From: Patiria pectinifera
Lineage: Eukaryota > Echinodermata > Asteroidea > Valvatida > Asterinidae
Reading direction: 5' to 3'
DNA length: 64,000 nucleotides
Assembly: GCA_029964075.1 (NCBI GenBank)
Contig: CM057142.1
Location: 2,061,770 to 2,125,769 of the forward strand
Shown here: piece after piece, positions 44,891 through 56,383 of the stretch
How the letters are laid out: each line of letters opens with the position of its first letter
Numbering within the stretch: position 1 is the stretch's first letter
Notes under the pieces: model-generated
Seen by the model: the letters and a program-made list of their open reading frames with translations, nothing else
What the model was told of the DNA's origin: nothing
The model's database searches: none
Translations under genes and position numbers: made by a program

Positions 44891-46122
44891 CCCGTAGATT
44901 CTGTGTCTTGATTGGCCGAGAGCGAGTCACATGATACTGTCTATTTTTGCTATCTTTCTGTGCACGGCCAAAAGTACTATACCCGTAGCAACCAAAGTAC
45001 TGTGACGTCACGCCCTTAGCGTGGAGTGGTGCTCGAAAGAGGGCGCCCTCTCCACGAGCGTGGCGCGGACGGCACGTACCGGAAAGTCCCTGAGCGGCTA
45101 GAGACGAGTCCGTTGGGATGGAAATATACCGTCCCGGTCGGAAAGCTAGTTGTTTTTATGTGACTGGGCAGCGCGCTTTAATCTGATTGGCCTAATCCTT
45201 CATGACGTAACTGAGAGGGAGAACCAATGAACAGCCTTGTGACACCAGTTTCATTTACCAAGAAACAATAACCACTGTTTTATTCACATTCCTCCTGGAA
45301 TCACAAAGAGGCCCACTCCGATTCAGGAATTGAACAGTAAGAGATCGACAGAGGGCGCTGTGAAATGCAACCCTTAAATACAGGGGGTGCAATGAACTAC
45401 GGGATACAAGCAGTGTACGATAATCCAGTGAGGGGGGAGTTCCAAGTTCCTACGCAAGCGCAATATGCGTGAGACTCATGCAAGTCTAGGGCCAGATATT
45501 ACGCAAGTCCCTATAAGGGACGACTCGAACCACACCACAATTAGGCCCCTTAACTTACTCGTCACAATGACTTGACTCGTCACAATGCCGCCCAACAGCC
45601 CTACCACCTAAGTACAGGAGGTATAATGCCTTACGCCCGCAAGTGCCGGCGTTTCGAACCAGAAATCAGGTTCCTTAATTTCGCTCTTCTGCGCGCCTCA
45701 TATAGCCTACCGAGCCGGCCGCTTGCCCATATGCGCCTGCGCGCGCGTGCGCACGTCACCGAGCGGTGACCCCACTGCCCAATGGCGAACGCGCGAGGTG
45801 GAGCCTAAGCGCTGCGCGCGCCTAGCCCACTGCTATGCACTAATAGTATATGCGCTAATTTTAGCCACAGCGCTCCACGCAAAAGCGCCCTATACCATTA
45901 GCAACCAAAGTACTATTTCCACGGCGCGGCATTTGTGTGCAAATGCATGCTGGTGTGCGCGTTGCACGCAGCGCGTTTATTCCAAAGAGAGCGCGCCACA
46001 GAGTTGGGTTCAAACATTTCGCGAAGGAATAGTTTGTGCACATACCACATGTGGGATGAGTGACGTTAAATACGGAGGTAGTCCAGTTTTTTGTGTCACA
46101 TTTTATGGGACTACTCTCAATG

Positions 46123-47282
46123 TAATGACTCCTTTTTGGTGATTTTTGAATAGTTTCTTGAGGTAGAAATTCCGATTTTCCTACGCTGTTTACGGGCCGG
46201 TTAGTGCCGTATGGCGCGAATTGCGTGCTCAACGGTACATCGCAATCTTATTTTCGTGATGCGTTTTGTCGTTGTCATCGTCATTTTACCCCCAAATTTC
46301 CCTCAAAAATTCAAAATCCTGCCCTTTATCTATGACATACCTGCATGTTCTTAATGTCGCCAACTAGTTTGGTAGGTCAAGTAAATATTTGAACCGGGCC
46401 CGTAGATACTAGATCGCTGAGTACTGTTACGCCCGTTAACCATGTTGAACACATTTCCAGTTTGGGGGGCGACTGGTGGGAAGGGTGACAATTTTTACGG
46501 GGATGGGAGGCATGGGCCCTGCGACCCCCCCCCCCCCGGTTCATCCGCTGATACTGTCAAATTTGTGGGTAAAGAAGTTATGAGGTTTTACCCGTTTTTA
46601 ATCCATCAAAGACAATTTGGGGAAAAATTGAAATCTTTGAATTTCTGTTGTGTGTCGAGGGACATGTCGAGTACACACCTGCGGAGTTTCACAATCAAAT
46701 CGAAGGCGTTTCAAATGTTTCTATAAAATGGGAGCAGTTACAACTTGCAACATACAGCCACCCCACCCCCTATGATGACAACCCAAAAAGGATATTCCAT
46801 ACAAGGCCACCACTCAGACCTCCTGCACAAAGTCTATGGGCCATGGCAGAAAAAGTTGGAGTATTTTCAAAGAATTTTTGCACTCCTAAAATAGTGTTCC
46901 TTCATCAGATTTATAACTGTTGGTACTTTTCAGGCCATATAAAGGAATATGAGTGGTGGCTTTGTGTGGAATTCTTTCCAACAAGGCTAGGACTTTGGTC
47001 GTGGAAGGTGTTCCCTTCGTCAGGAATTGGTTTTCTGCATTTCTAATCCAAGAGAAAAGCGTTAGAGACAGCAGTTGGCATATAATCAAAAGGAAATGTT
47101 CCTCCAATTTGGTTTCTTTGTGCGAAGCATGAGAAAGTTTTCATTGCCTGGCTACGCTAGAAAAACGGTCTATTGATTGGACGGTGATTCGGCGTAAGCT
47201 GTGATGACGTAACGACGGAGGCGGAGTCACTCGGAACCGTCCACTTTTTGGTTGGTACTAGAGTGGTATATTTGCGATCCGG
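46123..47282. other. Intergenic region upstream of the F-box gene
   Basis: Contains a C14 run near 46,525 next to gttcatccgctgatac (hAT-like remnant). Open frames at 46,442-47,046 are not supported as genes. Confidence 0.5.
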
Positions 47283-47471
47283 AACGTTCAATCGGCTCCG
47301 TTTCTGTAGCAGAAAAGCAGATGTCCACTTTTGAACCACTGTGACAAAAAGTATAACCTGCTTTTCTGGTAGAAGAAAAGCAGAAAAGTAGAATAATTCA
47401 TTTGAACAAAACGTTCAATTTGCTTTCCTGCTGTTAGCTGTAAGCAAAAAAGCAGATGTCCACTTTTGAAC
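47283..47471. repeat. Direct repeat pair, about 60 bp each
   Basis: Segments 47,283-47,337 and 47,409-47,471 share aacgttcaat, a short variable part and gcagatgtccacttttgaac. A diverged third piece lies between them. It sits about 330 bp upstream of the F-box coding exon. Confidence 0.65.
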
Positions 47472-47816
47472 CTCCATACACCGTTAGGTTTCACACCGCG
47501 ATCGGGTAATGTGTTCCCCTCTAATGTCTTAAGTCACATGGTGGCGCTATTTTCAAGATAGCCGCGGAATGTGAATGAGGTTTCTTCTTGGTACCTCTGG
47601 TCTCTCCTCGGTTCATCTCATGAAACACAAGATTCACACTGAAAAACCACTTGGTGTAATGTCCCCCCGATACTTTGAAAACTATATTCTACAGATACAA
47701 ATTTAACTGGTGTGATGAATAGATTGCTGACGTGAATATTGAAACCTTGTGTGATGTTGACTGTTGCATAAATTCAATTCATCTCTGTGTCATATAGGAT
47801 TCCCTCATCTTTCAAA

Positions 47817-49331
47817 ATGACTTCAGCACAAGGAGATACACATACGAATGACGTCGACGTCGTCTGTCATTCTCAACCATCGACATGCTCTCTGGATCCT
47901 GTCGACAACTTGCCAAATGAAACTCTTTGGAAGATAATTGGTTTTCTGTCAGTAGAAGACTTGTGTCACCTGGCTGTGTGCAGCAAGGCATGGAGGAACG
48001 TCACCAACACCAACAGCCTGTGGCTTCATCTTTGTAAGCTGAGAGATTGGGAGCGTTTTGGTACGGAAGTAGATCTCCTCAAAGAGAAGCCAATCCACTC
48101 TACAGAGACCAGCACCAGTGATACCACTCCAACCTTTCAGGCTGATTCAGTCATTACTGTTGACTGTAACCTGAAGGATCTTACACCAACCTGTGAATGG
48201 AAGGAGGTGTACATGAGAGCTCGGCATCTCGACAGGAACTGGTCAGAGGGGCGTTACCGGGAGCACTTGCACGTATTGTCAGACCTAAGTGACAGGAAAA
48301 CAAGTTGTGTAGCAAGCGACGGCAGAACATTCGCGGCTGGTGACGATCTTGGGTGCGTGCAACTTTGGGATTTGAATAGTGGAAGTTTTCTTCGGCAGAT
48401 TCAACCCTCCAAATTAGTCCGTTTACCACGACCTTTGCATGACGACAGTGACATGCATGACGACAGTGACATTGCCATAAACCACATGGCTCTGAAAAAT
48501 AACTTTGGAGTTGCCGTATTCATTGGGGGCATTCTGGTATTTGAGGGCAGCTCAGGCAATGTTTTGAAACTGATACAAGGAAATGCGACTAACTTTGATC
48601 GATATTTGCCATTTAACTTACATTTTGAAGACAACAAAATCATAGTCACTTATCTGTGGAACCATGACTTTCTCCCTTTACACATTTGGGATATCGGTGA
48701 TTTGGTTAAGGGTGGAGAAAATGGTGCATGTACAGAAACCATACTCAACACTGGAGAAATAGGGGTACCCCATTTTATGGGTTGTCATGGACACTTTGTT
48801 ATCACATCTACAGAACTGAATACTGAATTCCTTCTTTGGGATACGAGAACGCCTAAAATGGTAAGGATATACAAAGGACACAAAGGCAGTATTTTATGCA
48901 GCCAACTTCATAAAAACACTATTATGACTGGTGATGATGTTGGTGAGATTAAAGTGTGGACAACTGCATCTGATGTCTGCATGAAAACACTGTCCGCAAC
49001 CCAATTAAGTCACTATATTATCCGCATGCTTCAGTTCACTGAAAAAGTAATTTTTGCCGTCACTAGCAGCGAGATTGTATTCTGGAGTCGCGATGGCACG
49101 CTACTGAACATGCACCCGGTGGGAGTGAAAAGGTCTAGCAAAATGCACCGCAATAGACTTGTCACGAAAGCAAGATATGAGAAAATGATTCGTGTCTGGG
49201 AGTTATCGACTGGTAAATGTCTTTATCACAAGAGATACGAACTTCCAATGAAATTAATGCACACGGATGACACTAAGATTGTTTTTCATGTGTGTCGTAG
49301 CAATCATGTTAAAATTATGCATTACTGGTAG
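47817..49331 (+). CDS. F-box and WD40-repeat protein, 504 aa
   Basis: Likely substrate receptor of an SCF (Skp1-cullin-F-box) ubiquitin ligase. The F-box lies at residues about 28-72 (VDNLPNETLWKIIGFLSVED, then CHLAVCSKAWR) and would bind Skp1. A linker with CEWKEVYMRARHLDRNW follows, as in other FBXW proteins. About six degenerate WD40 repeats form the C-terminal propeller, with motifs GCVQLWDLNSG, LHIWDIGD, EFLLWDTRTPK, GEIKVWTTASD, EIVFWSRDG and MIRVWELSTGK. The start is the ATG at 47,817 (A at -3). An acceptor (catatag) at 47,797 suggests a 5' UTR intron, while the coding part is one exon. A short in-frame duplication (HDDSDM/HDDSDI, near 48,436-48,471) lies in a propeller loop. Substrate unknown. 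No exact orthologue assigned. Confidence 0.93.
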   Translation: MTSAQGDTHTNDVDVVCHSQPSTCSLDPVDNLPNETLWKIIGFLSVEDLCHLAVCSKAWRNVTNTNSLWLHLCKLRDWERFGTEVDLLKEKPIHSTETSTSDTTPTFQADSVITVDCNLKDLTPTCEWKEVYMRARHLDRNWSEGRYREHLHVLSDLSDRKTSCVASDGRTFAAGDDLGCVQLWDLNSGSFLRQIQPSKLVRLPRPLHDDSDMHDDSDIAINHMALKNNFGVAVFIGGILVFEGSSGNVLKLIQGNATNFDRYLPFNLHFEDNKIIVTYLWNHDFLPLHIWDIGDLVKGGENGACTETILNTGEIGVPHFMGCHGHFVITSTELNTEFLLWDTRTPKMVRIYKGHKGSILCSQLHKNTIMTGDDVGEIKVWTTASDVCMKTLSATQLSHYIIRMLQFTEKVIFAVTSSEIVFWSRDGTLLNMHPVGVKRSSKMHRNRLVTKARYEKMIRVWELSTGKCLYHKRYELPMKLMHTDDTKIVFHVCRSNHVKIMHYW

Positions 49332-50061
49332 TCACATGACTACGCTCCATCTTCCTGCTATAGGCACAGACAGTATGCAAAAAAGATAATTCAAAATGGT
49401 TAATATGTAAAACTAATGCACGTTTACAACATCAAAGTGACTCCATCTTAACGTAAAGACTAGTCTGTTTGCTTTCTAGTGATACATTTTTTTGCATCTC
49501 TTCAGTCACGGATGACTGGGCCCCTTTGATGTCAAAGCAAAGGCCATAAAGCCGCTTTATATAATTGGTTTTGGATTACTCAGAAAAAAAATACACAAGT
49601 TTAAAATTTAACCTTGTTTTATATATACTATACGAACTCGCTTGCAATTGTGTAAAAGTTACATAATGCGTGTTGCGTAAAAGTTTTCTTGACAGTTGTG
49701 TAAAAGTTTACTTGATGTATGTGTAAATATATTTACACATTTATTAGGTAAAAGACAATTAATTAAACTTTACATAACTTTCAGGTGAAACAATACTATA
49801 TTATCATGTAAAATTGTGTTTTCTAAACGTAAACAACTACGGAAGCCCATCAAAACACGACCTGTTTCATTTTAATTTTAGTTATTCCCTTCCCGAACTG
49901 TGCAGCATATCACAGCATATAGCTGTGAAGTTGGAGAAACCATGACGTCTGTGACAACAGGTCTTTGAAGATAACATTTTCCTCAAGCTCTTTGTGATTG
50001 TCATACCGTCCCCAATCCATAGCAGTTCTTGGACACTTTGCAAGATAAGATACAACAGTAT
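49332..50061. other. 3' flank of the F-box gene
   Basis: Probably contains the 3' UTR. I see no clear AATAAA close to the stop codon. At 49,640-49,760 gtgtaaaagtt and gtaaaagttt motifs recur several times. Confidence 0.5.
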
Positions 50062-50225
50062 ACAAATAATGAATGTTTGTGAGTGCAATGGTAAGAATAA
50101 TTTCATGAGGTGACAGATGAAATGTTCCATTCCACGAGGCGAAGCCGAGTGGAATGGAACATTTCATCTGTCACCGAATGAAATTATTGTTTCTATTGCA
50201 CGAACGTGAAACATTCATTATTTGT
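50062..50225. mobile_element. Foldback element with GAGGCGAAGCCGA loop
   Basis: Arms of about 75 bp (start acaaataatgaatgttt, inner end aatgttccattccac) surround a loop reading gaggcgaagccga. Arms are about 90% complementary. Confidence 0.85.
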
Positions 50226-50655
50226 TTTATATAACACCTGAATAATTCCTCGCCATTTGATTGGTTGACTTTTAATAGCCAATTTATTCAAGTTAAATTT
50301 TTTTTACAAGTTTGACAAGTTCAGAGTTATCATATTTAATTTATGCAAACTGTTCAACAGGTTGAGAACTATCATATTCAATTTATCTCAATTTAAAACT
50401 TTTCCATAAGTTTAGAACTTAAACAGTTCAATAAGTTCAGAATTTTTATTGCCAATTTAAACACCACAGCGCCACCTTCGGCAACATGTGCAGTGACAGT
50501 GCAATGGTACTTCTAATCACAGTGCAATAGTACTTCCATTGCACTGTGCGCTGCGCGCCACGCGCGCGCCGTGCATTGGTACGAATAATTCAATGACATG
50601 TGATCAACGATCCACCAATCAGATGACGGGGATTTATTCAGGTGTTGTATAATAC
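50226..50655. mobile_element. Inverted-repeat element with ends around aacacctgaataatt
   Basis: The left end tataacacctgaataattcc plus catttgattggt is repeated inverted near 50,610-50,655 (accaatcagatg, tttattcaggtgttgtata). Inside, gtgcaatggtactt motifs recur. No coding. Confidence 0.65.
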
Positions 50656-50682
50656 AGGATGCATAACCCATGGCCCACAGCT

Positions 50683-51152
50683 CGGCCACGGCGAGTATGC
50701 ACGCATGAATTGTATACGTGTACATAGGCCAAATACAGGTCAACTCGTACGCGAACCAACTCGTACGCGAACAACTCGTACACAGGACAACTCGGGAAAG
50801 AATGTTGCAACCTGACGCTACTTCAGTGGTTGTATACAAAGTCTATGTAGAGTCTAGAAAATTTTCGAAGTATTTACTAACAAAATTGGAAATGTTTCTC
50901 AGTCCCAGCTTCATGTCTTATCGTCATTTTTTGCAATGACTGACCTTTATTGAGATGATATATGGAGAAAAAAACAGCGTCAGGTTGCAACATTCTTTCC
51001 ACAACGGGTACACGTTGTTTCGTTCAATTCTTGAAATTGTCTAATTTTGGCCGGCATACAAGTTGGCTGGCGTACGAGTTGGGCCGCGTACGACATGTAC
51101 GAGTTGTCTCGGTACGAGTTGGTCGGAGCTGTATAATACGCGCAGTGGCCGA
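50683..51152. mobile_element. Inverted-repeat element carrying CAACTCGTAC motifs
   Basis: The left side has three CAACTCGTAC motifs (50,741, 50,758, 50,772) and gaaagaatgttgcaacctga. The right side has the inverse of both, with GTACGAGTTG at 51,072, 51,097 and 51,112. Outermost ends ctcggccac and gtggccgag also pair. Confidence 0.75.
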
Positions 51153-54100
51153 GTTAAACACTACTAATATTAAGAATATCCTGGTTTTTTTGATCGTGTC
51201 CAGGCATTTCTGGGGCTTGGGGACGGTATAACAATCACAAGAGGTTTAGAAAATGTTACCTTCCAAGACCGAAATTAGGTGCGGCACATCCCCTCCTTGT
51301 TATACAGACGTCACGGTGTACTCCATCTTCACAATATGCTGTGCTGTGCTAGCTGCATCGCGTCGCCGCGTGTACGTTTTTACCTTGTTTTTTTTGTGTA
51401 CGTTTTTATTTTTGCAGTACGTTTTTACATAATTAAGGTAAACTGATTGCTCTACTTATTCAATATGTATTTTTCAATTTACATGTTTTCGAGGTACTTT
51501 TTTTCCGGCGAATTTTACCGAAATTGTGTATTATTTTACAAAACAATTTTTACCTAATATTTTTTTACATATCTGTTTGAGAGTGTACTAGCTGTTTTGC
51601 TGATACGCACGTATGATGTTATTGTGGACACTTGCTGTTTTGCAAATTAATTTTTTTGTCTGACAATATACATGTACAACGTGATTAAAAGAAGGAGACC
51701 TGGATTATTTTCCCCCTTAAAAATCGGAATTAAATTTGGTACACAAATGAAGGAAGCATTAAACAGGCATTTTCTTCAACTCTTCCAAAAAGAATTATTG
51801 AAATTGATTGGTACATGTTTTACTAAATGAAGTCATTTTTATAGCTTTCAATGAAATGCTGAATGCTTTGTGTAGCTATTCAGCTGACTGAGCACCAGAA
51901 ATTACACACACAGCCAATCAAGGAGAGTGTGTCACAATGATTGTTGTGTCAGTTTTGAGAGTCAATGTCGTGTCTAGGTTTTATTAGATCTCTATTCCTG
52001 TTGCTGAATTAGACACATGTCATCCAAATTGACCCATTGACAGCTTAGTCCACATTTCGGATGGAAATGGCGTGACAAAGTAGTTAAGTGGACTCCGATT
52101 GGCTGGCGCGCGAGGTCGCATGAATTTGCATGTTTAGACTTAACATCAGACGTTACACCGGAGGGAGAGAGGGCTCCGTTAGACAACGGATGATACAGAG
52201 ACTAGAGATATGGCTCGGAAAATGTGATCTATTAAATCACCATATTCTATGATAATTTCACACAATAACTAACGCTTGCGATTTATAGTCATTGACTGCA
52301 CTTGGTTGGAGAAAAAATAAATGCCAGTCGGCCGTTGTAAATTCGAAAAGCATCATTGGACGTAAGGGGCGCTCTTCCCCTTTTTAATCCTTCCTTATGC
52401 AAATCCATAGTGGAAAAGGGGATAAAAAGCATTGATTTAAAATCAGTGGTATTTACTCGTCTACTTGTTTAATTTTTATTATTTTTTAAATGACACTTGT
52501 TTCGGAGTCATGCACCACCCCCGGATCCGCCGGTGGAAGTGTGTCGCCTCACTTTCTCAAAGGATGAGTCAAATTTGAATTGTTGGTATAATTGGATATT
52601 CAACCGGTCTAAGATATTCTGTTTGCACCTTTTGGTGCGTCATGATTGATTTGGTTGTTATAGGAAAAATCACCAATTTCAAGAGTATCTGGATACTCAA
52701 AAAAAAAATAAAAACAATTGAGACCTTAAAATATTGCGCATTTGCGCATCCAGAGCATGACATGTAGGTGTAAGAATATCATTACGGGCAGATGTATCGT
52801 CACCCTGACATGGCCAATGCTCAATCATGAGGATAATATCATTATAATATGATTATACCATTCCAGGGCCGCAAATGTTCATGTCACCTTATGAATTTTT
52901 GAGTAATCGAAAACCGTGGATAAACTTAAACTAGAAGAACACGTAAACGACACGATCTTGTGCCTTTTTTACCACAACGGTCAATTTTATTCCCTTTACG
53001 ATCCAACTGCCTCGAAATAATCATCGCTGCCAAACGAGGCTGTACGATCGATTTGTCCGGCTCAAGCGATTTACAGGCCGCCCCAGGGAAATTATCACCC
53101 TTTTCCGCTAGTCAACAACTCAAGATGTACATGATATACGTACTCGACAGGCTCACTAGTCACTCGCATTTATTGGAATGCATTTGGAGATTTAGGCTCT
53201 CAGTGTCGAGAGTTTAAATTTTCAATCATCCGCAATTTGAACTCAATCTTAGCATGAAAAACTTTGGACTGGATCAAACATCAAACGCAAACATGGCGTG
53301 CTTTGCACGTAACATTGCTTTCATTTTCAGTTGAAAAATTCTGTAATTATCTTGAAAGTAATCAGACATTTGATTTCAATCTCAGATCTAATCGTTGATT
53401 GAACGATTTTATTTTGGGTTTACTCTTTGAAGCCGAAAAATATCTCTCAGACATAGGCATACTGACGTCACACTTTGTTTACACTTTGCGCCTGGTGGGG
53501 ACGTTGGTTCCAACTGAATTTAGAAATCTTGACATAAAGGCGCAACTCCTGATATACAACTTGCTCAATATCGACCTGTAGTCCGGCCTGACCGCAACGA
53601 AACTTCGACTCGTAAAAAGTAGAAGAGGAGGTCACTTTAGTTCTGTTTGATTTCTGCCATTGTATTGACCAGGAGACTGGCGAATCGGAAGGAAGTTACA
53701 GGGGTGGCTGGGAACATTTGAATTTCGTGGACTTTCTTTCCGTCTGTGGTCAACGAGTTTGTTTTGATCTTTTAGAAGTGCGAGTCAATGTGCAATGAAA
53801 ATGAAGGCTTGTATTTCGCGCTGCATTGTGGGACTGTTTCTCACCTCACGCCTCCCACCTTTGCCAATAGGCAGTCATAATCCCTGTATCCCATCACAAT
53901 ACTGAATGATATTGTTTTTGTGCAAAAAGGAACCAGACTGTTTTCCAGATGGCCGCAACATGTTAATGGTCTTTTTTCTTTTCGAAATAAGAAAATCTTA
54001 TTTTTGTTTTTTAAATAATTATTCCTAAATTTCGTGTTTTAATTAACTAAAGCCCATGGGGGCGGGGGCTCTTTGGTGTCGCATCAAGGTAGGGGTGTGA

Positions 54101-54324
54101 CGCACATGTTGTCATCAACAACCCCACCCCCCTCCCACAAAAAAATTGGCCAGTTTCATTTTTTTTGGGGGGGGGGTAATGAACTTGGGTCTTAAATACT
54201 ATGAAACAGTCTGAAAAAGCATAAATTCGAGTTTGATTTTGTTTTAATGGGAATTCTACTCCAACTCATGAGTGTGGCACGACCCGGAACATATGAAAAT
54301 TCGACTCCTATGAAAATCGGACTC
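51153..54324. other. Gene-poor region, no supported features
   Basis: AT-rich DNA with short chance frames. Near 51,370-51,430 tgtacgttttta recurs. A G-run and C-rich hAT-like remnant lies near 54,120-54,175. No gene recognised. Confidence 0.45.
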
Positions 54325-54410
54325 CTTTTCCCTATTATTGGTTAATCCCTCACACGTGACAGGTCACTCTCCCATTATGATCCTAAAAATAGCATCGTAG
54401 TTACGCATGC
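54325..54410 (+). repeat. Dispersed repeat related to the left end of the 6-kb duplication
   Basis: Shares ctattattggttaatccctcacacgtgac with minor changes with 5,640-5,710 and 11,710-11,780, on the same strand. Confidence 0.6.
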
Positions 54411-54523
54411 GTAATACTACATGTACAAATGAGTCCACATTTCATGGAGTCGGATAATCACCTGTCGCCTATAATAGAAAATGTGCACAAATGTAAGTGG
54501 GGCCGTTTTGTGCCACACGCACT

Positions 54524-54848
54524 CTCAAATTTGTATCCTTGTGGAGACATTTCTTTGTTCTCGTGTAGTAAAGTTTTCAATTTTGAAAGAGAAGTTTCAA
54601 AATGCTCTTATTTTAACCAGAATTAATTTCCCTGGCTGAAATTTGGACTTAATATCCCTTTTCTAAAACTCTTCCATTTGCGACATATCAACCCACCTTG
54701 GAAATTCCTTGTTTTTGAGTAAAATCCATATATCTATTTCATGAAACCCTTGTGGAGACCTATTCATCTATAGAAATTGCCCTGTGGAGACCTTTACAAT
54801 GTTTTGTTCCCTATTGTGTGCGTGTCTCCACAAGGATACAAATTTGAG
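54524..54848. mobile_element. MITE, 325 bp, 26-bp perfect inverted repeats
   Basis: Ends at 54,524-54,549 and 54,823-54,848 are exact inverse copies beginning ctcaaatttgtatccttgtg. Two further ccttgtggagac or cctgtggagac motifs lie inside. Confidence 0.85.
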
Positions 54849-55102
54849 CACACTTTTCACGCGCATTGTCCGGCAGTGTGGCGGTGACTGAACTGGCCAC
54901 CCCTGCACGTTCTCGGTAATGGTGAAGTCTTGAATGTCACGGCAGAATTAACAACCCGGGCAAAATCCAGTTTAGGAGTTTCAGTTAAAAAAATATCATT
55001 GCCCCATGGGTTTGTGCATAAATAAGTGTGTTGCTTGTTTGTCATACACACCCAGAATGATCTACGAATGTCGACAATAACATCATTCTTCCAATCTATT
55101 AT
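54849..55102. other. Short spacer
   Basis: No gene or repeat recognised. Confidence 0.4.
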
Positions 55103-55410
55103 GGGCCTTATTCACGAGTCGGCCATATTGAATTTAAAGTTAAGTAAAATCTTCTTTTTTTTGGATCTTGCGAAGGGAAATGAAAGCAAGTTAATTTATA
55201 ATGAATTCTAGTCAGCTTCAATGAATGATTTAAAATGTGTAATTAGGTATTCCCTAATGTTTAAAGCCATATTTAAAAAAAAATGACAGTCAAATAAGGC
55301 TGCATTGTGCCTACATAAATAGTCTAGCGCCATCTCATTCAACAGTAAACAATTACTGAAATTCATTCAGGGAACTCGACAAAAAATGGCCAACTCGTGA
55401 ATATAAGGCT
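55103..55410. mobile_element. MITE, about 308 bp, ends GGGCCTTATTCACGAGTCGG
   Basis: The left end gggccttattcacgagtcgg plus ccat is mirrored by aatggccaactcgtgaatat plus aaggc on the right. AT-rich centre, non-coding. Confidence 0.7.
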
Positions 55411-56086
55411 GAATAAGGCGTGAATAGTAAGCTCAGGCCTGCAGTGTTTGGCACACTCACGCCCTCTATTGAGTACTTTGAGGTTTGGAGCAAAGTGAAT
55501 GCCAGCTTTATGTTGACTCTTTTGACTTGGCGTTTGCCGTCTTTCTGGTGGTGATCTATAGCGTTTACTCACGCCATAGCCAGGTACTTTCGTTTCTCTT
55601 TAATTGTAGCTAGTGCTCCCAAAACTGGCAGCTAAATAGTATTCAGTGATGCTGAGTTATAGCCATGTCCTACCAAGTCACCGCAGGTCAGTCAAATAAC
55701 TCATTAAAAGTCATCTTCCCTCGAATTATGAGATTAAAGTATTCAAATAAATTGTGACAAAGGCATTCCTATAGTCTTTATCGATCACCGGCTACCTGTG
55801 ATTGTGACTGACCTCTGATTTGACACGTGACTTGTGTTTTGAATATAGCGATTGGCTTATGATGGAAGTTGACTACACCTCTGCATGCCTTGAAGTAAAA
55901 ACAACCTCTGTTTATGTTAGTGTCCTTAAGTTGTCATCTCAACCATTAACCTTCTGAAGACGATCTGTTCCTGATGGGAGAGAGAACTTGACATCAACTT
56001 TTGCCTTGAATCCACAAACACAAGTATCTACGTCAGCAACGCACGGACAGTTCCTCTTCATGTTTGTTTCATCTCATCAGGTTTTG
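55411..56086. other. Intergenic, no supported features
   Basis: No coding evidence beyond short frames. It would be the 3' flank of the candidate gene that follows. Confidence 0.4.
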
Positions 56087-56383
56087 TTATCCTCGTCCTC
56101 CGGGCTTCGAGGCGCTGACCTCCCGTAGATCTTCTGCGATTGCCCTGCTATACCTCGCACTGTGCGTGGCCGTCCGGGAGCCCCGAGTGACCGGAAACAA
56201 GAGGTCACCCACTTGACGAAACCAATCTCCAACAAGTGTTTTCTCCTCGTACTGAATAGAATGAAAACGTGTTAGACGACGTTGACCGTTGGCCTTAAAG
56301 GGGCAATTAATATTTCTTACCTGTGTCCGTGTATTGTGATATCTGTCTTCCTGTAAACCAATCGAGAGACACCGGCTATGCAT
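56087..56383 (-). CDS. Candidate two-exon small protein gene (75 aa after splicing)
   Basis: Exon 1 (56,321-56,383) runs from an ATG to a strong donor ACACAG|gtaaga. Exon 2 (56,087-56,251) follows a pyrimidine-rich acceptor ttctattcag. The 69-bp intron is a multiple of three and has no in-frame stop, so retention would give 98 aa. The second exon reads YEEKTLVGDWFRQVGDLLFP and ends with TAA. The TLVGDW piece resembles short motifs in small ciliary microtubule-associated proteins, but this is a weak impression. Exon 1 could extend further upstream. No domain is firmly recognised. Confidence 0.35.
   Translation of the reverse strand: MHSRCLSIGLQEDRYHNTRTQVRNINCPFKANGQRRLTRFHSIQYEEKTLVGDWFRQVGDLLFPVTRGSRTATHSARYSRAIAEDLREVSASKPGGRG

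Larger units (their letters stand above)
43982..46113. mobile_element. 2.1-kb Mutator-like non-autonomous element with 9-bp target duplication
   Basis: Inverted repeats of about 76 bp start tagtcccataaatgtgac and include ctggactacctccgtattta. The 9-bp direct repeat ctctcaatg flanks the element exactly (43,973-43,981 and 46,114-46,122). Long inverted repeats with a 9-bp duplication fit the Mutator superfamily. No transposase is visible. The inside holds a large palindrome and a GC-rich segment (45,700-46,000). Confidence 0.82.

Noticed and set aside
45723-46232. 139- and 123-codon frames in GC-rich DNA
   Set aside because: Inside the Mutator-like element, overlapping on both strands, and partly formed by its inverted repeat.
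46442-47046. Frames upstream of the F-box gene as possible exons
   Set aside because: No domain, no convincing splice junctions, and a homopolymer C run in the middle.
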